DNA from: Candidatus Flexifilum affinis
GTDB lineage: Bacteria > Chloroflexota > Anaerolineae > Aggregatilineales > Phototrophicaceae
Assembly: GCA_016713325.1 (NCBI GenBank)
Contig: JADJPJ010000087.1
Coordinates: forward strand, 682,001-746,000
DNA length: 64,000 nucleotides
Direction of reading: 5' to 3'
The position numbers and the translations under genes were made by a program. The notes under the pieces are model-generated. The model was not told the origin of the DNA. It saw nothing but the letters and a program-made list of their open reading frames with translations, and ran no database searches. Below are positions 56,024 through 64,000 of the stretch, one piece after another (the first letter of the stretch is position 1; the number at the start of each line of letters is the position of its first letter).

Positions 56024-57508
56024 CTAATTTCCCAGCACCGCGGCGATATAGATGTTCGGGGTGGCGAGCTGCGCGGCCGCCTGCTGTGCGGCGCTCACCA
56101 GCGGTGTCGCGTAGATGCCAAGCACCACACACAGCGCGATCAGCAGGGCCGGCGCGAGTGGACTGTCGCCGTAGGGGCGGTATTGCGGTTCCTCGGCCGG
56201 CTGAGTGTAGAAAATGTACTGCCAGGTGCGAACCATGTACATCAGGGTCAGTATTCCGCCACCGATAGCCAGGATGAGCGGAATCCACCCTTCTGCGCCG
56301 ATGCCGCCCTGAACCAACGCCAGCTTGCTGATGAATCCATTGAGTGGAGGCACGCCGGCCAGCGAGAGCCCACCGACAAAATAGAGGATGCCAATCCACT
56401 TCATCGGCAGGCCGACACCCTGGAGCTTCGAAAATGACGCCGATTTGCTCACGAGCCGGCTGGACACGACGCCGGTGAGCATCAGCAGCGACGATTTGAT
56501 CAGCGCATGGTTCACCGCATAGATAATCGCTGCCGCCAGCGCCAGAGGCGTCCCCCAACCGATGCCGACCAGGATAAAGCCAATCTGACCAAAGGTCGAA
56601 TAGGCAAGCATGCGCTTGACGTCGTTGGTTCGGAAAGCGCCAAGTCCTCCGAAGAATATGCCGACGATTCCCAGTGCAAGCAGTGCCAACCGCAGGAGCT
56701 CCGCCTCCGGGATGAAGAGCAGCGTCGTCAGCCGGATCAAACCATAGACGCCGACTTTAACGATAACCGACGAAAGCATGGCGCTGACTGCGGTCGGGGA
56801 TGTCGTATGGAAATCCGGCTGCCAGAAGTGGAACGGGAACACGGCGCTCTTGAGCAGAAACGCCGACATCAGCATGAGCGCGGCAACCTGAGCGAGAAGC
56901 GGGCGCTGGCCGGTCTCCAGCGACTGAGCGATGTCGGCCAGGTTCAAGGAACCAAAGCTGGCGTAGATCGCACCTATCCCGAGCAGCAGGAGCAGCGTTC
57001 CCATGGCGCTGATCAGCAGATACTTGATGGCAGCTTCCAGCCCCAGACGGTTGTCCGAGATCGCCGTCAGCCCGACCGACGTGATCACCATCAGCTCGAC
57101 GAAGACGAACAGAGTGAAAATGTCGCCCGTGTAAAACGCTCCGGCCAGACCGGTCGCCATGCCCAGCATCAGCGGCATGAATGCGGGAAAATTGGCGCTC
57201 TTGTCCTTGCTGCCGACGATATACAGCACGCCGCAGGTCATGACCGTGGAAGCCATTACGCCGAACAGCCCATTGAGCATGTCGACCGCCAGCGCGATGC
57301 CATAGGGAACACTCCAGCCGCCGATCCGATAGACTTGCACGCCGCCGTCCACAACCGACAGAAGAACCGAGACGCTGAACAGCCAGGCAACGATCATGAA
57401 GGCCAGCCCAACGTAGCGTTGTACCCGATTGCTGCGGGCCAGCAGGAGGCAGACGACTGCCCCGACAAGCGGAATGAATACTGGCCCCAGTATAGAAGAG
57501 TTGGTCAT
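56024..57508 (-). CDS. mrpD: Na+/H+ antiporter subunit D (NuoN-like)
   Basis: 494 residues from the ATG at 57508 (GAGGGG upstream), with about 14 helices of the proton-translocating complex-I-like family. Key blocks: FVELMVITSVGLTAISDN (conserved Glu), KSAVFPFHFWQPDFHTTSPTAVSAMLSSVIVKVGVYGLIR and LAYSTFGQIGF. It is one of the two large subunits thought to carry ion translocation in Mrp. It lies 7 bases after mrpC. Confidence 0.94.
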   Translation of the reverse strand: MTNSSILGPVFIPLVGAVVCLLLARSNRVQRYVGLAFMIVAWLFSVSVLLSVVDGGVQVYRIGGWSVPYGIALAVDMLNGLFGVMASTVMTCGVLYIVGSKDKSANFPAFMPLMLGMATGLAGAFYTGDIFTLFVFVELMVITSVGLTAISDNRLGLEAAIKYLLISAMGTLLLLLGIGAIYASFGSLNLADIAQSLETGQRPLLAQVAALMLMSAFLLKSAVFPFHFWQPDFHTTSPTAVSAMLSSVIVKVGVYGLIRLTTLLFIPEAELLRLALLALGIVGIFFGGLGAFRTNDVKRMLAYSTFGQIGFILVGIGWGTPLALAAAIIYAVNHALIKSSLLMLTGVVSSRLVSKSASFSKLQGVGLPMKWIGILYFVGGLSLAGVPPLNGFISKLALVQGGIGAEGWIPLILAIGGGILTLMYMVRTWQYIFYTQPAEEPQYRPYGDSPLAPALLIALCVVLGIYATPLVSAAQQAAAQLATPNIYIAAVLGN

Positions 57509-57515
57509 CGGCCCC

Positions 57516-57848
57516 TCACTTGCGCAGCTCGTCGAGACCATCGGAGTCAATGGTCCCGTAGCGGCGCGACGCGACGTTGATCATGCCGAGCAGCAGCGCA
57601 TAGGTCCCGAAGCTGATGACAATCGCCGTGAGCAAGAGCGCCTGCACCAGCGGATCGCTCGGCTGACCCTCGTTGCCAACGTAGGGTGCGGTAGTCCCAT
57701 CAAATACGCCAACTGCCAGGAAAAACAGGTTGATGGCCGTGAACAGGACGTAGTAGCCCATTGCCGTCTTCACCAGATCGCGGCGCAGCAGCAGGTAGAC
57801 CCCCAGGCCGAACATCACACCGGTGACGATCGCAAAAATGGCATTCAC
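57516..57848 (-). CDS. mrpC: Na+/H+ antiporter subunit C (NuoK-like)
   Basis: 110 residues from a GTG overlapping the mrpAB stop (GTGA). Three helices in the NuoK pattern: GVMFGLGVYLLLRRDLVKTAMGYYVLFTAINLFFLAVG and DPLVQALLLTAIVISFGTYALLLGM. It is a small membrane subunit of the Mrp complex. Confidence 0.94.
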   Translation of the reverse strand: MNAIFAIVTGVMFGLGVYLLLRRDLVKTAMGYYVLFTAINLFFLAVGVFDGTTAPYVGNEGQPSDPLVQALLLTAIVISFGTYALLLGMINVASRRYGTIDSDGLDELRK

Positions 57849-60682
57849 AGCGTCTCTGTCTCCTTCGGATGCGCAATCGCCTCGATAATGACACTGGAGC
57901 CGCCAAACACTGCAAGAAAGATGCCAGTCTCGAACAGCAGCGTGGACGACAGGTGCAGGCCGCCGGGCAGATCAATGCCCTTCACGCTGGTATGCGCCAG
58001 GAACGCGCCGCCGAAAGCGAGTGGCAATATGGCGTTGATCAGCGCCAAACCGATCCCGATGCCGACCAGGGCGCCAGGGCGCAGCAGGTGCAAGCGCCGC
58101 TTCGCCTCATAGTAACCAAATACCACATACCATAGTGCCACGCCCAGCCCAGATACCACCCCCGCTGTGAAGCCATCCCCCGGCGCATCGCCGCCGTAGA
58201 AAAGATGAACCAGTGCGATGATCAGCGCGAACGGCAACAGGACGTTAGCCGCCATCCGCGTTAGCGGCGTCGAGAACTTGGCCACGCCGTAGGTATCTTC
58301 CGCAGGGTTATGCACATAAGGAATGCCGAGGTGACGATGTCCGCGCCCCTTTCCGATGAGCAGTTCACGCGCCTGGGGCAGCGTGAGCAGAGTCAGAACG
58401 GACAACGAGGCGAAACCAAACACCGTGATTTCGATCAGCGTATCCATGCCACGATAGTCTGTGACCACTGCTGCGACAACATCGGTGACGCCAACGTCAA
58501 CTTTGGCGCTGGCCAGGTAGAAGTCAGCCACGTTCGCCCTGCGCAGGGCGCGGTCCTGCACAGAGGCCAGGGCGAACAGACCGACTACGATCCCGATGAT
58601 CGTCGCGATGGTCATGTCTCGCAGCCGGGACAGCGAAGGCTGTTCACTTTCAATCTGGGTCGCCCGGTCACGCAAGCCGCTGGAGATTCGGCCGATCATG
58701 ACGATGATCAGCACGGTGGACAGCGTTTCTACCAGGAACTGAACCAGCGCAACATCTGGCGCCGGCTCCAACAAGAAAACGGCGCCCATGGCGTAACCCA
58801 TGACGCCTAGCGAAAGCGCCGCGACGAATCGCCGGCGCGCTCGGATGGCGCCAATCGTCGCGCCAACCGAAAGCATCAGCAGGATCAGCTTGAGAACATC
58901 ACCTGAATCGTCGAAGGTAAGTTCCAGCAGCCAGCCACCTCGGTAGGTGAATGCAGCGGGGATCATCAGCAGCGCCACGGAGCCCAGAATAACGATCAGG
59001 TAGTAACGCAGATGACCCGTCTGGGTGGAGAGGACCCGTTCAGCCAACCACCCTACCCCGTCTATCACGCGGTTGTACAGAGCTTCACCGCTCGGCAGCG
59101 GCAGCCGGATGCCAAGCCAGGCACGCCGGAAGGCGAAGAGCACGACACCCGCGGCGATGGCCGCCATGCTGACGATGAGCGGCGTGTTGATGCCGTGAAA
59201 CAGGTAGAGTTCGAATTCCTTGGACACGGCAGGCGTAATGAGCGGCGTCACGATGGGGTCGAGCAGCAGACCCAGGGAGAGTGACCCGATTGCGAGCAGC
59301 GCCGGCCCAATGACCATGGTCCGTGCGGGCGGGTGGCCATGGGCGACCTCTGGATGCTCTGTCTCGTGATGCGCCGGACTTCCGAAGAAGACGTCGAAGA
59401 TCAGAATCAGGGCGGCCGTCACGGTTAGGGACGCACTCACGGCGACGATGATGAGCGGCAGGCTGGCTACAGCATAGCCATGCAGCACAGCGTCTAGCAG
59501 CACTTCCTTGGCGACGAATCCGAACAGCGGAGGGATACCTGCCATCGAAACCGCGGAGATGATCGCCACGATTGCCCAGCCGGGCAGTTTCCGCGCCAGC
59601 CCACCTAAATTGTCAATGATGCGCGTGCCGGTCGCATGGTCGATGGCGCCAGCCGTCAAGAACAGAGCGGCCTTGTACAGCCCGTGCGCCAGGATTCCGA
59701 CGAAGGCCGCTTTCAACCCAGCCGACTCCGGCAGTCCGATCAACGCCACAAGCGCGCCGAGCTGGCTGATGGTGGAATAGGCCAGTAGTCCCTTCAGATC
59801 GCGCTTGCTCAGGGCAATGACCGCGCCGACCAGCATTGTCGTCAGGCCAATACCGACCAGTGCGGTCGTCCACAGGTCGGTCCCACCGAGGGGCGGATAC
59901 AGGCGCGCCAGCAAATAGATACCGGCCTTCACCATCGTCGCCGAATGCAGATAGGCCGACGCAGGCGATGGCGCCGCCATAGCACCGGGAAGCCAGAACT
60001 GAAACGGGAATTGGGCGCTCTTGGTGAAGCAGCCGATGAAAATCAGGATGGCTGCCGCGGTGTAGTACGGGTGGTCGCGCAGGCCGGTGTCGGCGAGAAC
60101 GCCACTCAATTCGAATGTTCCGGCCGCCGCACCGAGAATACCCAGACCAATCAACAGAGCTAACCCGCCGCCGCCGGTAATGACCAGGGCCTGCATAGCC
60201 CCTGCCCTCGCACTGACATCTTTCTTGCTCTTGAAGCCGATCAGCAGGAAAGAAGTGATACTGGTCAGCTCCCAGGCGACGAATAACGTGATCAGGTTGC
60301 CGGAAAGCACCAGCCACAGCATCGCCCCCATGAATGAGAACAACAGCCACGTGAACCGGTTTGGTTCCTCATCCGCCCCGAAGTAGTCGCCCGTGTAGAG
60401 TGCGACCACGACGCCCACCCCGGTGATGAGCAGCGCGAACAGCAGCGACAACCCGTCGAGATACAGGGTCAGGTTCAGGCCCAGCGCGCTGACCCACTCG
60501 AAGGTGACTTCGACTGGCCCTTGCTCGGTGACAATCGGAAGATATCCAAGAAAGTACAAAAAAAGGCCAGCGGCAGCCGCAGCGGTCAACAGCGTGCGTG
60601 CAGCGCTGTGGAGTCGTTCACCAGCCATACTCAGAACGGCGGCGAGAGCGAAGGGCAAACTGGCGACAAGAGCAAGTTCCAT
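57845..60682 (-). CDS. mrpA: Na+/H+ antiporter subunit A fused to subunit B
   Basis: 945 residues. The first 750 are MrpA, related to NuoL: FVAWELTSITSFLLIGF, KSAQFPFQFWLPGAMAAPSPASAYLHSATMVKAGIYLLARL and LLAYSTISQLGALVA, followed by the MrpA-specific C-terminal helices (VQFLVETLSTVLIIVMIGR). The last 150 residues (FYGGDAPGDGFTAGVVSGLG ... STLLFETGIFLAVFGG) are the MnhB domain. So subunit B is part of this chain, as in some group 2 Mrp operons. It is the first gene of the mrpAB-C-D-E-F-G operon. Confidence 0.94.
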   Translation of the reverse strand: MELALVASLPFALAAVLSMAGERLHSAARTLLTAAAAAGLFLYFLGYLPIVTEQGPVEVTFEWVSALGLNLTLYLDGLSLLFALLITGVGVVVALYTGDYFGADEEPNRFTWLLFSFMGAMLWLVLSGNLITLFVAWELTSITSFLLIGFKSKKDVSARAGAMQALVITGGGGLALLIGLGILGAAAGTFELSGVLADTGLRDHPYYTAAAILIFIGCFTKSAQFPFQFWLPGAMAAPSPASAYLHSATMVKAGIYLLARLYPPLGGTDLWTTALVGIGLTTMLVGAVIALSKRDLKGLLAYSTISQLGALVALIGLPESAGLKAAFVGILAHGLYKAALFLTAGAIDHATGTRIIDNLGGLARKLPGWAIVAIISAVSMAGIPPLFGFVAKEVLLDAVLHGYAVASLPLIIVAVSASLTVTAALILIFDVFFGSPAHHETEHPEVAHGHPPARTMVIGPALLAIGSLSLGLLLDPIVTPLITPAVSKEFELYLFHGINTPLIVSMAAIAAGVVLFAFRRAWLGIRLPLPSGEALYNRVIDGVGWLAERVLSTQTGHLRYYLIVILGSVALLMIPAAFTYRGGWLLELTFDDSGDVLKLILLMLSVGATIGAIRARRRFVAALSLGVMGYAMGAVFLLEPAPDVALVQFLVETLSTVLIIVMIGRISSGLRDRATQIESEQPSLSRLRDMTIATIIGIVVGLFALASVQDRALRRANVADFYLASAKVDVGVTDVVAAVVTDYRGMDTLIEITVFGFASLSVLTLLTLPQARELLIGKGRGHRHLGIPYVHNPAEDTYGVAKFSTPLTRMAANVLLPFALIIALVHLFYGGDAPGDGFTAGVVSGLGVALWYVVFGYYEAKRRLHLLRPGALVGIGIGLALINAILPLAFGGAFLAHTSVKGIDLPGGLHLSSTLLFETGIFLAVFGGSSVIIEAIAHPKETETL

Positions 60683-60741
60683 CGCACTCCATTCTCGTAG
60701 ATTGGTCGCTGAGACAAGCGAAAGCCTAAGGTGATTTCGGC

Positions 60742-60770
60742 ATTATACCGACAACCGTCAGGCTTGACGA
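60742..60770 (-). promoter_or_regulatory. Putative promoter of the mrp operon
   Basis: Minus-strand -35 TCGTCA (60765-60770), a 17-base spacer and a perfect -10 TATAAT (60742-60747), giving a leader of about 55 bases before mrpAB. Confidence 0.65.
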
Positions 60771-60970
60771 TTATTATTCACCGCATCCAGACTATATAAA
60801 TGCGATTGGTTCTGCGAAACCTTGTCGCAGACGGACGCCGCAGTGCACGGTGTACCACCCGGAATCAAGTGGGCGAGTCAGCCAATGCAGACTTGCCCGG
60901 TGATTGCTTTCTTTCGCGATCTTGCCTAATTCTCGCTGGAAAATTGGCCTTCACCGGGCGACCCGTGGGA

Positions 60971-61016
60971 CGCCCCTACAGCGCGTCGGTTGTAGGGGCG
61001 AGGCGACGCCTCGCCC
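60971..61016. repeat. REP-like double palindrome
   Basis: CGCCCCTACA (60971-60980) pairs with TGTAGGGGCG (60991-61000), and GGGCGAGGCG (60996-61005) pairs with CGCCTCGCCC (61007-61016). The two stems share bases 60996-61000, so only one can form at a time. TGTAGGGGCG-type palindromes are, to my knowledge, common interspersed repeats in Chloroflexota and cyanobacteria. Lying 24 bases after the osmC stop, it may also act as its terminator. Confidence 0.65.
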
Positions 61017-61039
61017 GCTGATAATTTACGAGATCTGGC

Positions 61040-61465
61040 TTAGGCCAGAGTCGCGTTGATGGTCATCGGCACGGAGGCCAGCGCCCGCGAGACGATGCAG
61101 CCATCCTTGGTCGCCGCGGCGGCTTCGGCGAAGTGTTCCGGAGTGATCCCGTCAACGCGGCCGGTCGTCACGAGATCGATGCGGCTGATGCCAAAACCGC
61201 TCTCCCCCTTCTCCAGGTGAACGTTTGCGGTCGTCTCGATGCTGTGGACCGTGTGGCCTTCGCGGGCCAGACGAGCTGCCAGCGCCATCGAGAAGCATCC
61301 GGCGTGGGCCGCACCGAGAAGTTCTTCCGGGTTTGTGCCGCTGCCATCCTCGAAGCGAGAGAGGAAGGAATATGCGCCTTCATAAGCGCCGCTGCCCAGC
61401 TTGAGCGCGCCGCTACCGTCGTTCAAATTGCCTTTCCAAACCGCCTGTGCTGTACGTGCCGGCAT
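61040..61465 (-). CDS. osmC: OsmC-family peroxiredoxin
   Basis: 141 residues from the ATG at 61465, which has AAGGAG 9 bases upstream; the longer frame to 61486 lacks such a site. Both redox cysteines of the family are present, Cys57 in [12 protein letters not shown] and Cys123 in [12 protein letters not shown]. The start [17 protein letters not shown] matches OsmC rather than Ohr. It reduces organic hydroperoxides in the cytoplasm, using thiol donors. It stands alone between the Mrp operon and the ABC exporter. Confidence 0.93.
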   Translation of the reverse strand: MPARTAQAVWKGNLNDGSGALKLGSGAYEGAYSFLSRFEDGSGTNPEELLGAAHAGCFSMALAARLAREGHTVHSIETTANVHLEKGESGFGISRIDLVTTGRVDGITPEHFAEAAAATKDGCIVSRALASVPMTINATLA

Positions 61466-61620
61466 AATCTTGCTCCTTGTGGTCAAGAGGTGACGTGTTC
61501 AGATCATTCGGTGGATCTCAGTGTAAGCCGTGGAAATGATACCTGATAGCAACTGCATGAGAAAAATACGTTCAGCGAATTCTCAGACAGTTGGCCAGGT
61601 ATCCCTGGCAATTCTATCTA

Positions 61621-61649
61621 TTGACACTCACCTTACATCCTCCTATTGT
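61621..61649 (+). promoter_or_regulatory. Promoter of the ABC exporter genes
   Basis: A perfect -35 TTGACA (61621-61626), a 17-base spacer and -10 TATTGT (61644-61649), giving a leader of about 30 bases before the TTG start at 61686. A GCCAGG/CCTGGC hairpin (61594-61609) lies just upstream and could bind a regulator. Confidence 0.7.
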
Positions 61650-61685
61650 TAGCAGTGCAAACGTTTTAAGAAATGAGGTGTCGCC

Positions 61686-63617
61686 TTGCAAGCACAGGCT
61701 TCCAGACAATGGGGCGGTGGCAGTGCACGTCCGCGCAGCAGCGGCGGACTTGGACGCGCTATCCGCTATCTAGGTCGGCAGAAGCGTACGAACATCCCTG
61801 CGTATCTCGCCCTGGTCGTCGCGACGTTGGCACAGCTTGCAGTGCCACAGTTGATCCAGAACATGATCAACTCCATCACCCAGGGATTCACCGCCAAGAC
61901 GATTCTCGGGCTGCCGCAGATTGCGCAGCCCTTGGCCGCCGGCGCCGCCGGCTACACCGTGGATCAACTTAAAGACATCCAGGGGAACGCCACGACATGG
62001 CTGGTCAACGCCGCCATCTTCGTCATGATCTTCGCCCTCGCCCGCGGGCTGTTCTCGTTCATCCAGGCGTACATGGCGGAGGCGACCTCGCAGGGCGTCG
62101 CGTTCGATTTCCGCAACGAGATCTTTGAAAAGATTCAGCGGCTGTCGTTCAGCTACTACGACAGGAACCAGACCGGTCAGCTCATGATTCGCGCCACCGA
62201 CGACGTCGAACGTCTGCGGCTCTTCATCGCCCAGGGTCTGGTGCTCACGGCGCAGGCTTTCCTGCTGCTGATCGCCACGCTGGTCATCCTGGTCCTCACC
62301 AACTGGCAGCTTACGCTGGTGGTTCTGCCCATTCTGCCGGTCGCCCTGGTCATCTTCATGATCTTCGGGCGCATCAGCCAGCCGCTTTTCGTGGCGGTGC
62401 AGATGAAGCTCTCAGCGCTGAATACGGTCCTTCAGGAGAATATGGCCGGCACGCGCGTCGTCCGCGCCTTCGCTCGTGAAAATTACGAGCGCGACCGCTT
62501 TGAAAGCAAGTCGGCGGATGTGCTGACCCAGCAGTTGAGCGTCGCGCGGACCTTCTCCTTCCTGTTCCCCGTCATCTTCCTGATCGCCCAGGTCGGGCAG
62601 GCAGCCCTGCTCTACTTCGGCGGCGGGCAGATCATCAACGGCACGCTGACCCTTGGCGACTACCAGTCGTTCAGCCTGTATGTCATCTACGTCTTCTTCC
62701 CCCTCGGCCAGCTCGGCTTCATCATCTCCCTGCTGGCGCAGGCGTCGGCTTCCGCGGACCGCATCTTCGAGATCCTGGACGCCAAGAGCGACATTACGGA
62801 GAAACCGAATGCGCTGACGCTGACGCAGCTCACCGGCGCGGTCGAGTTCAAGGATGTGACCTTCAAGTATTTCAGTTCCGGCGAACCGGTGCTCTGCGAC
62901 GTGAGTTTCAAAGCCCAGCCCGGCACGACCGTGGCCCTGCTCGGCGGGACTGGCAGCGGCAAGACGACGATTATCAACCTGATTCCGCGCTTCTACGATG
63001 CCACCGAAGGCAGCATTACCATCGACGGCCACGACGTGCGCGATGTGACCATTGACAGCCTGCGCTCGCAAATCGGCATCGTGCTTCAGGAGACCAACCT
63101 GTTCAGCGGCAACATCCGTGACAACATCGCCTTTGGCAAGCCCGATGCCACTGACGAAGAAGTGATCGCCGCCGCCAAAGCCGCCGAAGCCCATGACTTC
63201 ATCACCAGTTTCCCCGACGGCTATGCCACACCTGTCGGAGAACGCGGCACTACCCTGTCCGGCGGTCAGAAGCAGCGCATTGCCATCGCTCGCGCCCTGC
63301 TGCTTAACCCGCGCCTGCTCATTCTGGACGACTCCACCAGCAGCGTCGACCTGCTGACCGAGTACAAGATTCAGAAGGCGCTGGACAAGCTCATGAAGGA
63401 TCGCACCAGCTTCGTCATCGCACAGCGAATCTCCACGGTCGTCAATGCCGACATGATCCTCGTGCTGGACAAAGGCAAAGTGGTCGCCACCGGCAACCAC
63501 ACCGAACTGATGGAGCAGAGCCCGATCTACGCCGAAATCTACAACTCACAACTTGTCGGCGATGTCGAGATCACATCCGAGATGGCAGCGGTCATTGCGG
63601 AGGACAACAAACCATGA
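61686..63617 (+). CDS. ABC exporter, permease-ATPase half-transporter 1 (degenerate ATP site)
   Basis: 643 residues from a TTG start with GAGGTG upstream, supported by the promoter position. Six helices are expected in residues 35-345, with an extra stretch of about 40 residues between helices 1 and 2 (NSITQGFTAKTILGLPQIAQP...). The ATPase domain has Walker A LGGTGSGKTTI (near 420), Q-loop VLQETNLFSGNIRDN, signature LSGGQKQRIAIARAL and Walker B LLILDDSTSSVD. In the last, Asp replaces the catalytic Glu, the mark of the degenerate site in heterodimeric exporters such as TM287/288. The partner gene follows with a 4-base overlap. Substrate unknown; drugs or lipids are typical. Confidence 0.92.
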   Translation: MQAQASRQWGGGSARPRSSGGLGRAIRYLGRQKRTNIPAYLALVVATLAQLAVPQLIQNMINSITQGFTAKTILGLPQIAQPLAAGAAGYTVDQLKDIQGNATTWLVNAAIFVMIFALARGLFSFIQAYMAEATSQGVAFDFRNEIFEKIQRLSFSYYDRNQTGQLMIRATDDVERLRLFIAQGLVLTAQAFLLLIATLVILVLTNWQLTLVVLPILPVALVIFMIFGRISQPLFVAVQMKLSALNTVLQENMAGTRVVRAFARENYERDRFESKSADVLTQQLSVARTFSFLFPVIFLIAQVGQAALLYFGGGQIINGTLTLGDYQSFSLYVIYVFFPLGQLGFIISLLAQASASADRIFEILDAKSDITEKPNALTLTQLTGAVEFKDVTFKYFSSGEPVLCDVSFKAQPGTTVALLGGTGSGKTTIINLIPRFYDATEGSITIDGHDVRDVTIDSLRSQIGIVLQETNLFSGNIRDNIAFGKPDATDEEVIAAAKAAEAHDFITSFPDGYATPVGERGTTLSGGQKQRIAIARALLLNPRLLILDDSTSSVDLLTEYKIQKALDKLMKDRTSFVIAQRISTVVNADMILVLDKGKVVATGNHTELMEQSPIYAEIYNSQLVGDVEITSEMAAVIAEDNKP

Positions 63618-64000
63618 TGGGACTTGACGGCGGACGCCGTCTATTCGAACAAGAGACCAGCCGTGCCGGTAACATCGGTGGCACGCTGGCGCGTTTCGCC
63701 GGCTACTTCCGCCGGACCTGGGTCGGCGTAGTCGTGGCACTGGTGCTGATCACGATCCAGGTGTGGACACAGGTTGTGACGCCGGATTACATCGGTCAGG
63801 CCGTAGACTGCTATCTGTTTCCACAGCCAGCGTCGGTCTGCTGGTTCGACCCGACCGTGGCCGAGGCCATGCAGAACGGGACCATGGACACGATTACCAA
63901 CGAGATGAAGCTGGCTGGTCTGGGCCAGATCGCATTGCTGCTGCTCGGCCTCTTCGTCTTTGGGTCGGTGTTGGCAGGTCTGGCCTTCTACTCAATGAGT
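63614..64000 (+). CDS. ABC exporter half-transporter 2, N-terminal fragment
   Basis: 129 codons are visible and open to the window end. The ATG overlaps the stop of half-transporter 1 (ATGA); a second ATG follows directly. The sequence MMGLDGGRRLFEQETSRAGN precedes transmembrane helix 1 (TWVGVVVALVLITIQVWTQVV). An extracytoplasmic stretch with two cysteines (AVDCYLFPQPASVCWFD) follows, then the start of helix 2. Like half 1 it carries extra residues between helices 1 and 2. It is expected to supply the consensus ATP site of the heterodimer; that part lies outside the window. Confidence 0.85.
   Translation, partial: MMGLDGGRRLFEQETSRAGNIGGTLARFAGYFRRTWVGVVVALVLITIQVWTQVVTPDYIGQAVDCYLFPQPASVCWFDPTVAEAMQNGTMDTITNEMKLAGLGQIALLLLGLFVFGSVLAGLAFYSMS

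Larger units (their letters stand above)
60683..61039. other. 357-base gene-free stretch between mrpAB and osmC
   Basis: It holds the mrp promoter near 60742-60770, then about 200 bases (60771-60970) in which I see no convincing gene or motif, and a REP-like double palindrome at 60971-61016 just behind osmC. A 73-residue open frame runs through it on the plus strand, but its C-terminal part is simply the translation of the repeat. Confidence 0.7.

Noticed and set aside
60800..61021. A 73-codon plus-strand open frame between mrpAB and osmC
   Set aside because: Its second half is a translation of the REP-like palindrome, and there is no ribosome binding site.

Overview
This is a GC-rich, densely coded bacterial chromosome segment with 54 protein-coding genes, two of them cut by the window edges. 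I see no tRNA, rRNA, CRISPR array, phage, transposase or integrase. Most likely it comes from a Chloroflexota (Anaerolineae-like) bacterium. That is an inference from the mix of genes: secreted binding proteins without a lipobox, a menaquinone prenyltransferase, a fused MrpAB antiporter subunit, secreted starch enzymes and a GAAC-N4-GTTC operator of the Gram-positive LexA type. No rRNA or other strong phylogenetic marker is present.

Layout. 1-9082 (+): the end of an isoprenylcysteine-type methyltransferase, an acyl-CoA ligase, an alpha/beta hydrolase, a complete Liv-type ABC importer (binding protein, two ATPases, two permeases) and an acetyl-xylan-esterase-like hydrolase. 9152-13240 (+): 2-oxoglutarate dehydrogenase E1 (broken by a one-base frameshift) and E2. 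13311-18215 (-): VOC protein, O-methyltransferase, TrpB2-type tryptophan synthase and RecD2 helicase. 18309-21537 (+): 4-alpha-glucanotransferase, Hsp20 and MenA. 21584-26301: an M20 amidohydrolase divergent from a sarcosine-oxidase-like / class V aminotransferase (frameshifted) / pore-like membrane protein operon. 26377-31064 (-): a large secreted pullulanase and a BtrH-like protein. 31285-33966 (+): a fucose-isomerase-like enzyme with a ribokinase. 34102-36816 (+): a seven-helix sensor kinase with two lone receiver proteins. 36803-45982 (-): a second Liv importer that runs into an OmpR-type regulator, histidine kinase, ThuA-like protein and inositol-phosphatase-family enzyme. 46187-49045 (+): an EamA transporter and TypA/BipA. 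49297-51751 (-): a small SWIM zinc-finger protein, then a carboxylesterase/FAD monooxygenase pair. 51866-54812 (+): a secreted GH13 amylase and a secreted cyclophilin. 54884-60682 (-): a complete Mrp Na+/H+ antiporter operon (AB-C-D-E-F-G). 61040-64000: OsmC (-) and a heterodimeric ABC exporter (+), the second half of which is cut by the window end.

How the genes fit together. The theme is a heterotroph living on polymers and small organic acids. Pullulanase, GH13 amylase and MalQ make a starch/maltodextrin route. The acetyl-xylan-esterase-like protein and the isomerase/kinase pair point to plant-type sugars. Two different Liv systems import amino acids or other carboxylates, and one of them sits beside an acyl-CoA ligase. 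The Mrp antiporter, Hsp20, OsmC and TypA serve stress and ion homeostasis.

The most interesting non-coding signals are: (1) a 10-bp perfect inverted repeat in the hsp20 leader whose 3' arm is the ribosome binding site, an RNA-thermometer candidate; (2) two near-identical promoters, 36 kb apart, each with an ACATATGT-centred palindrome filling the -35/-10 spacer, driving a VOC protein and a SWIM-finger protein; (3) three contiguous 14-bp repeats in the pullulanase leader; and (4) a REP-like double palindrome beside osmC. Two conserved enzymes carry frameshifts that may be real or assembly errors.
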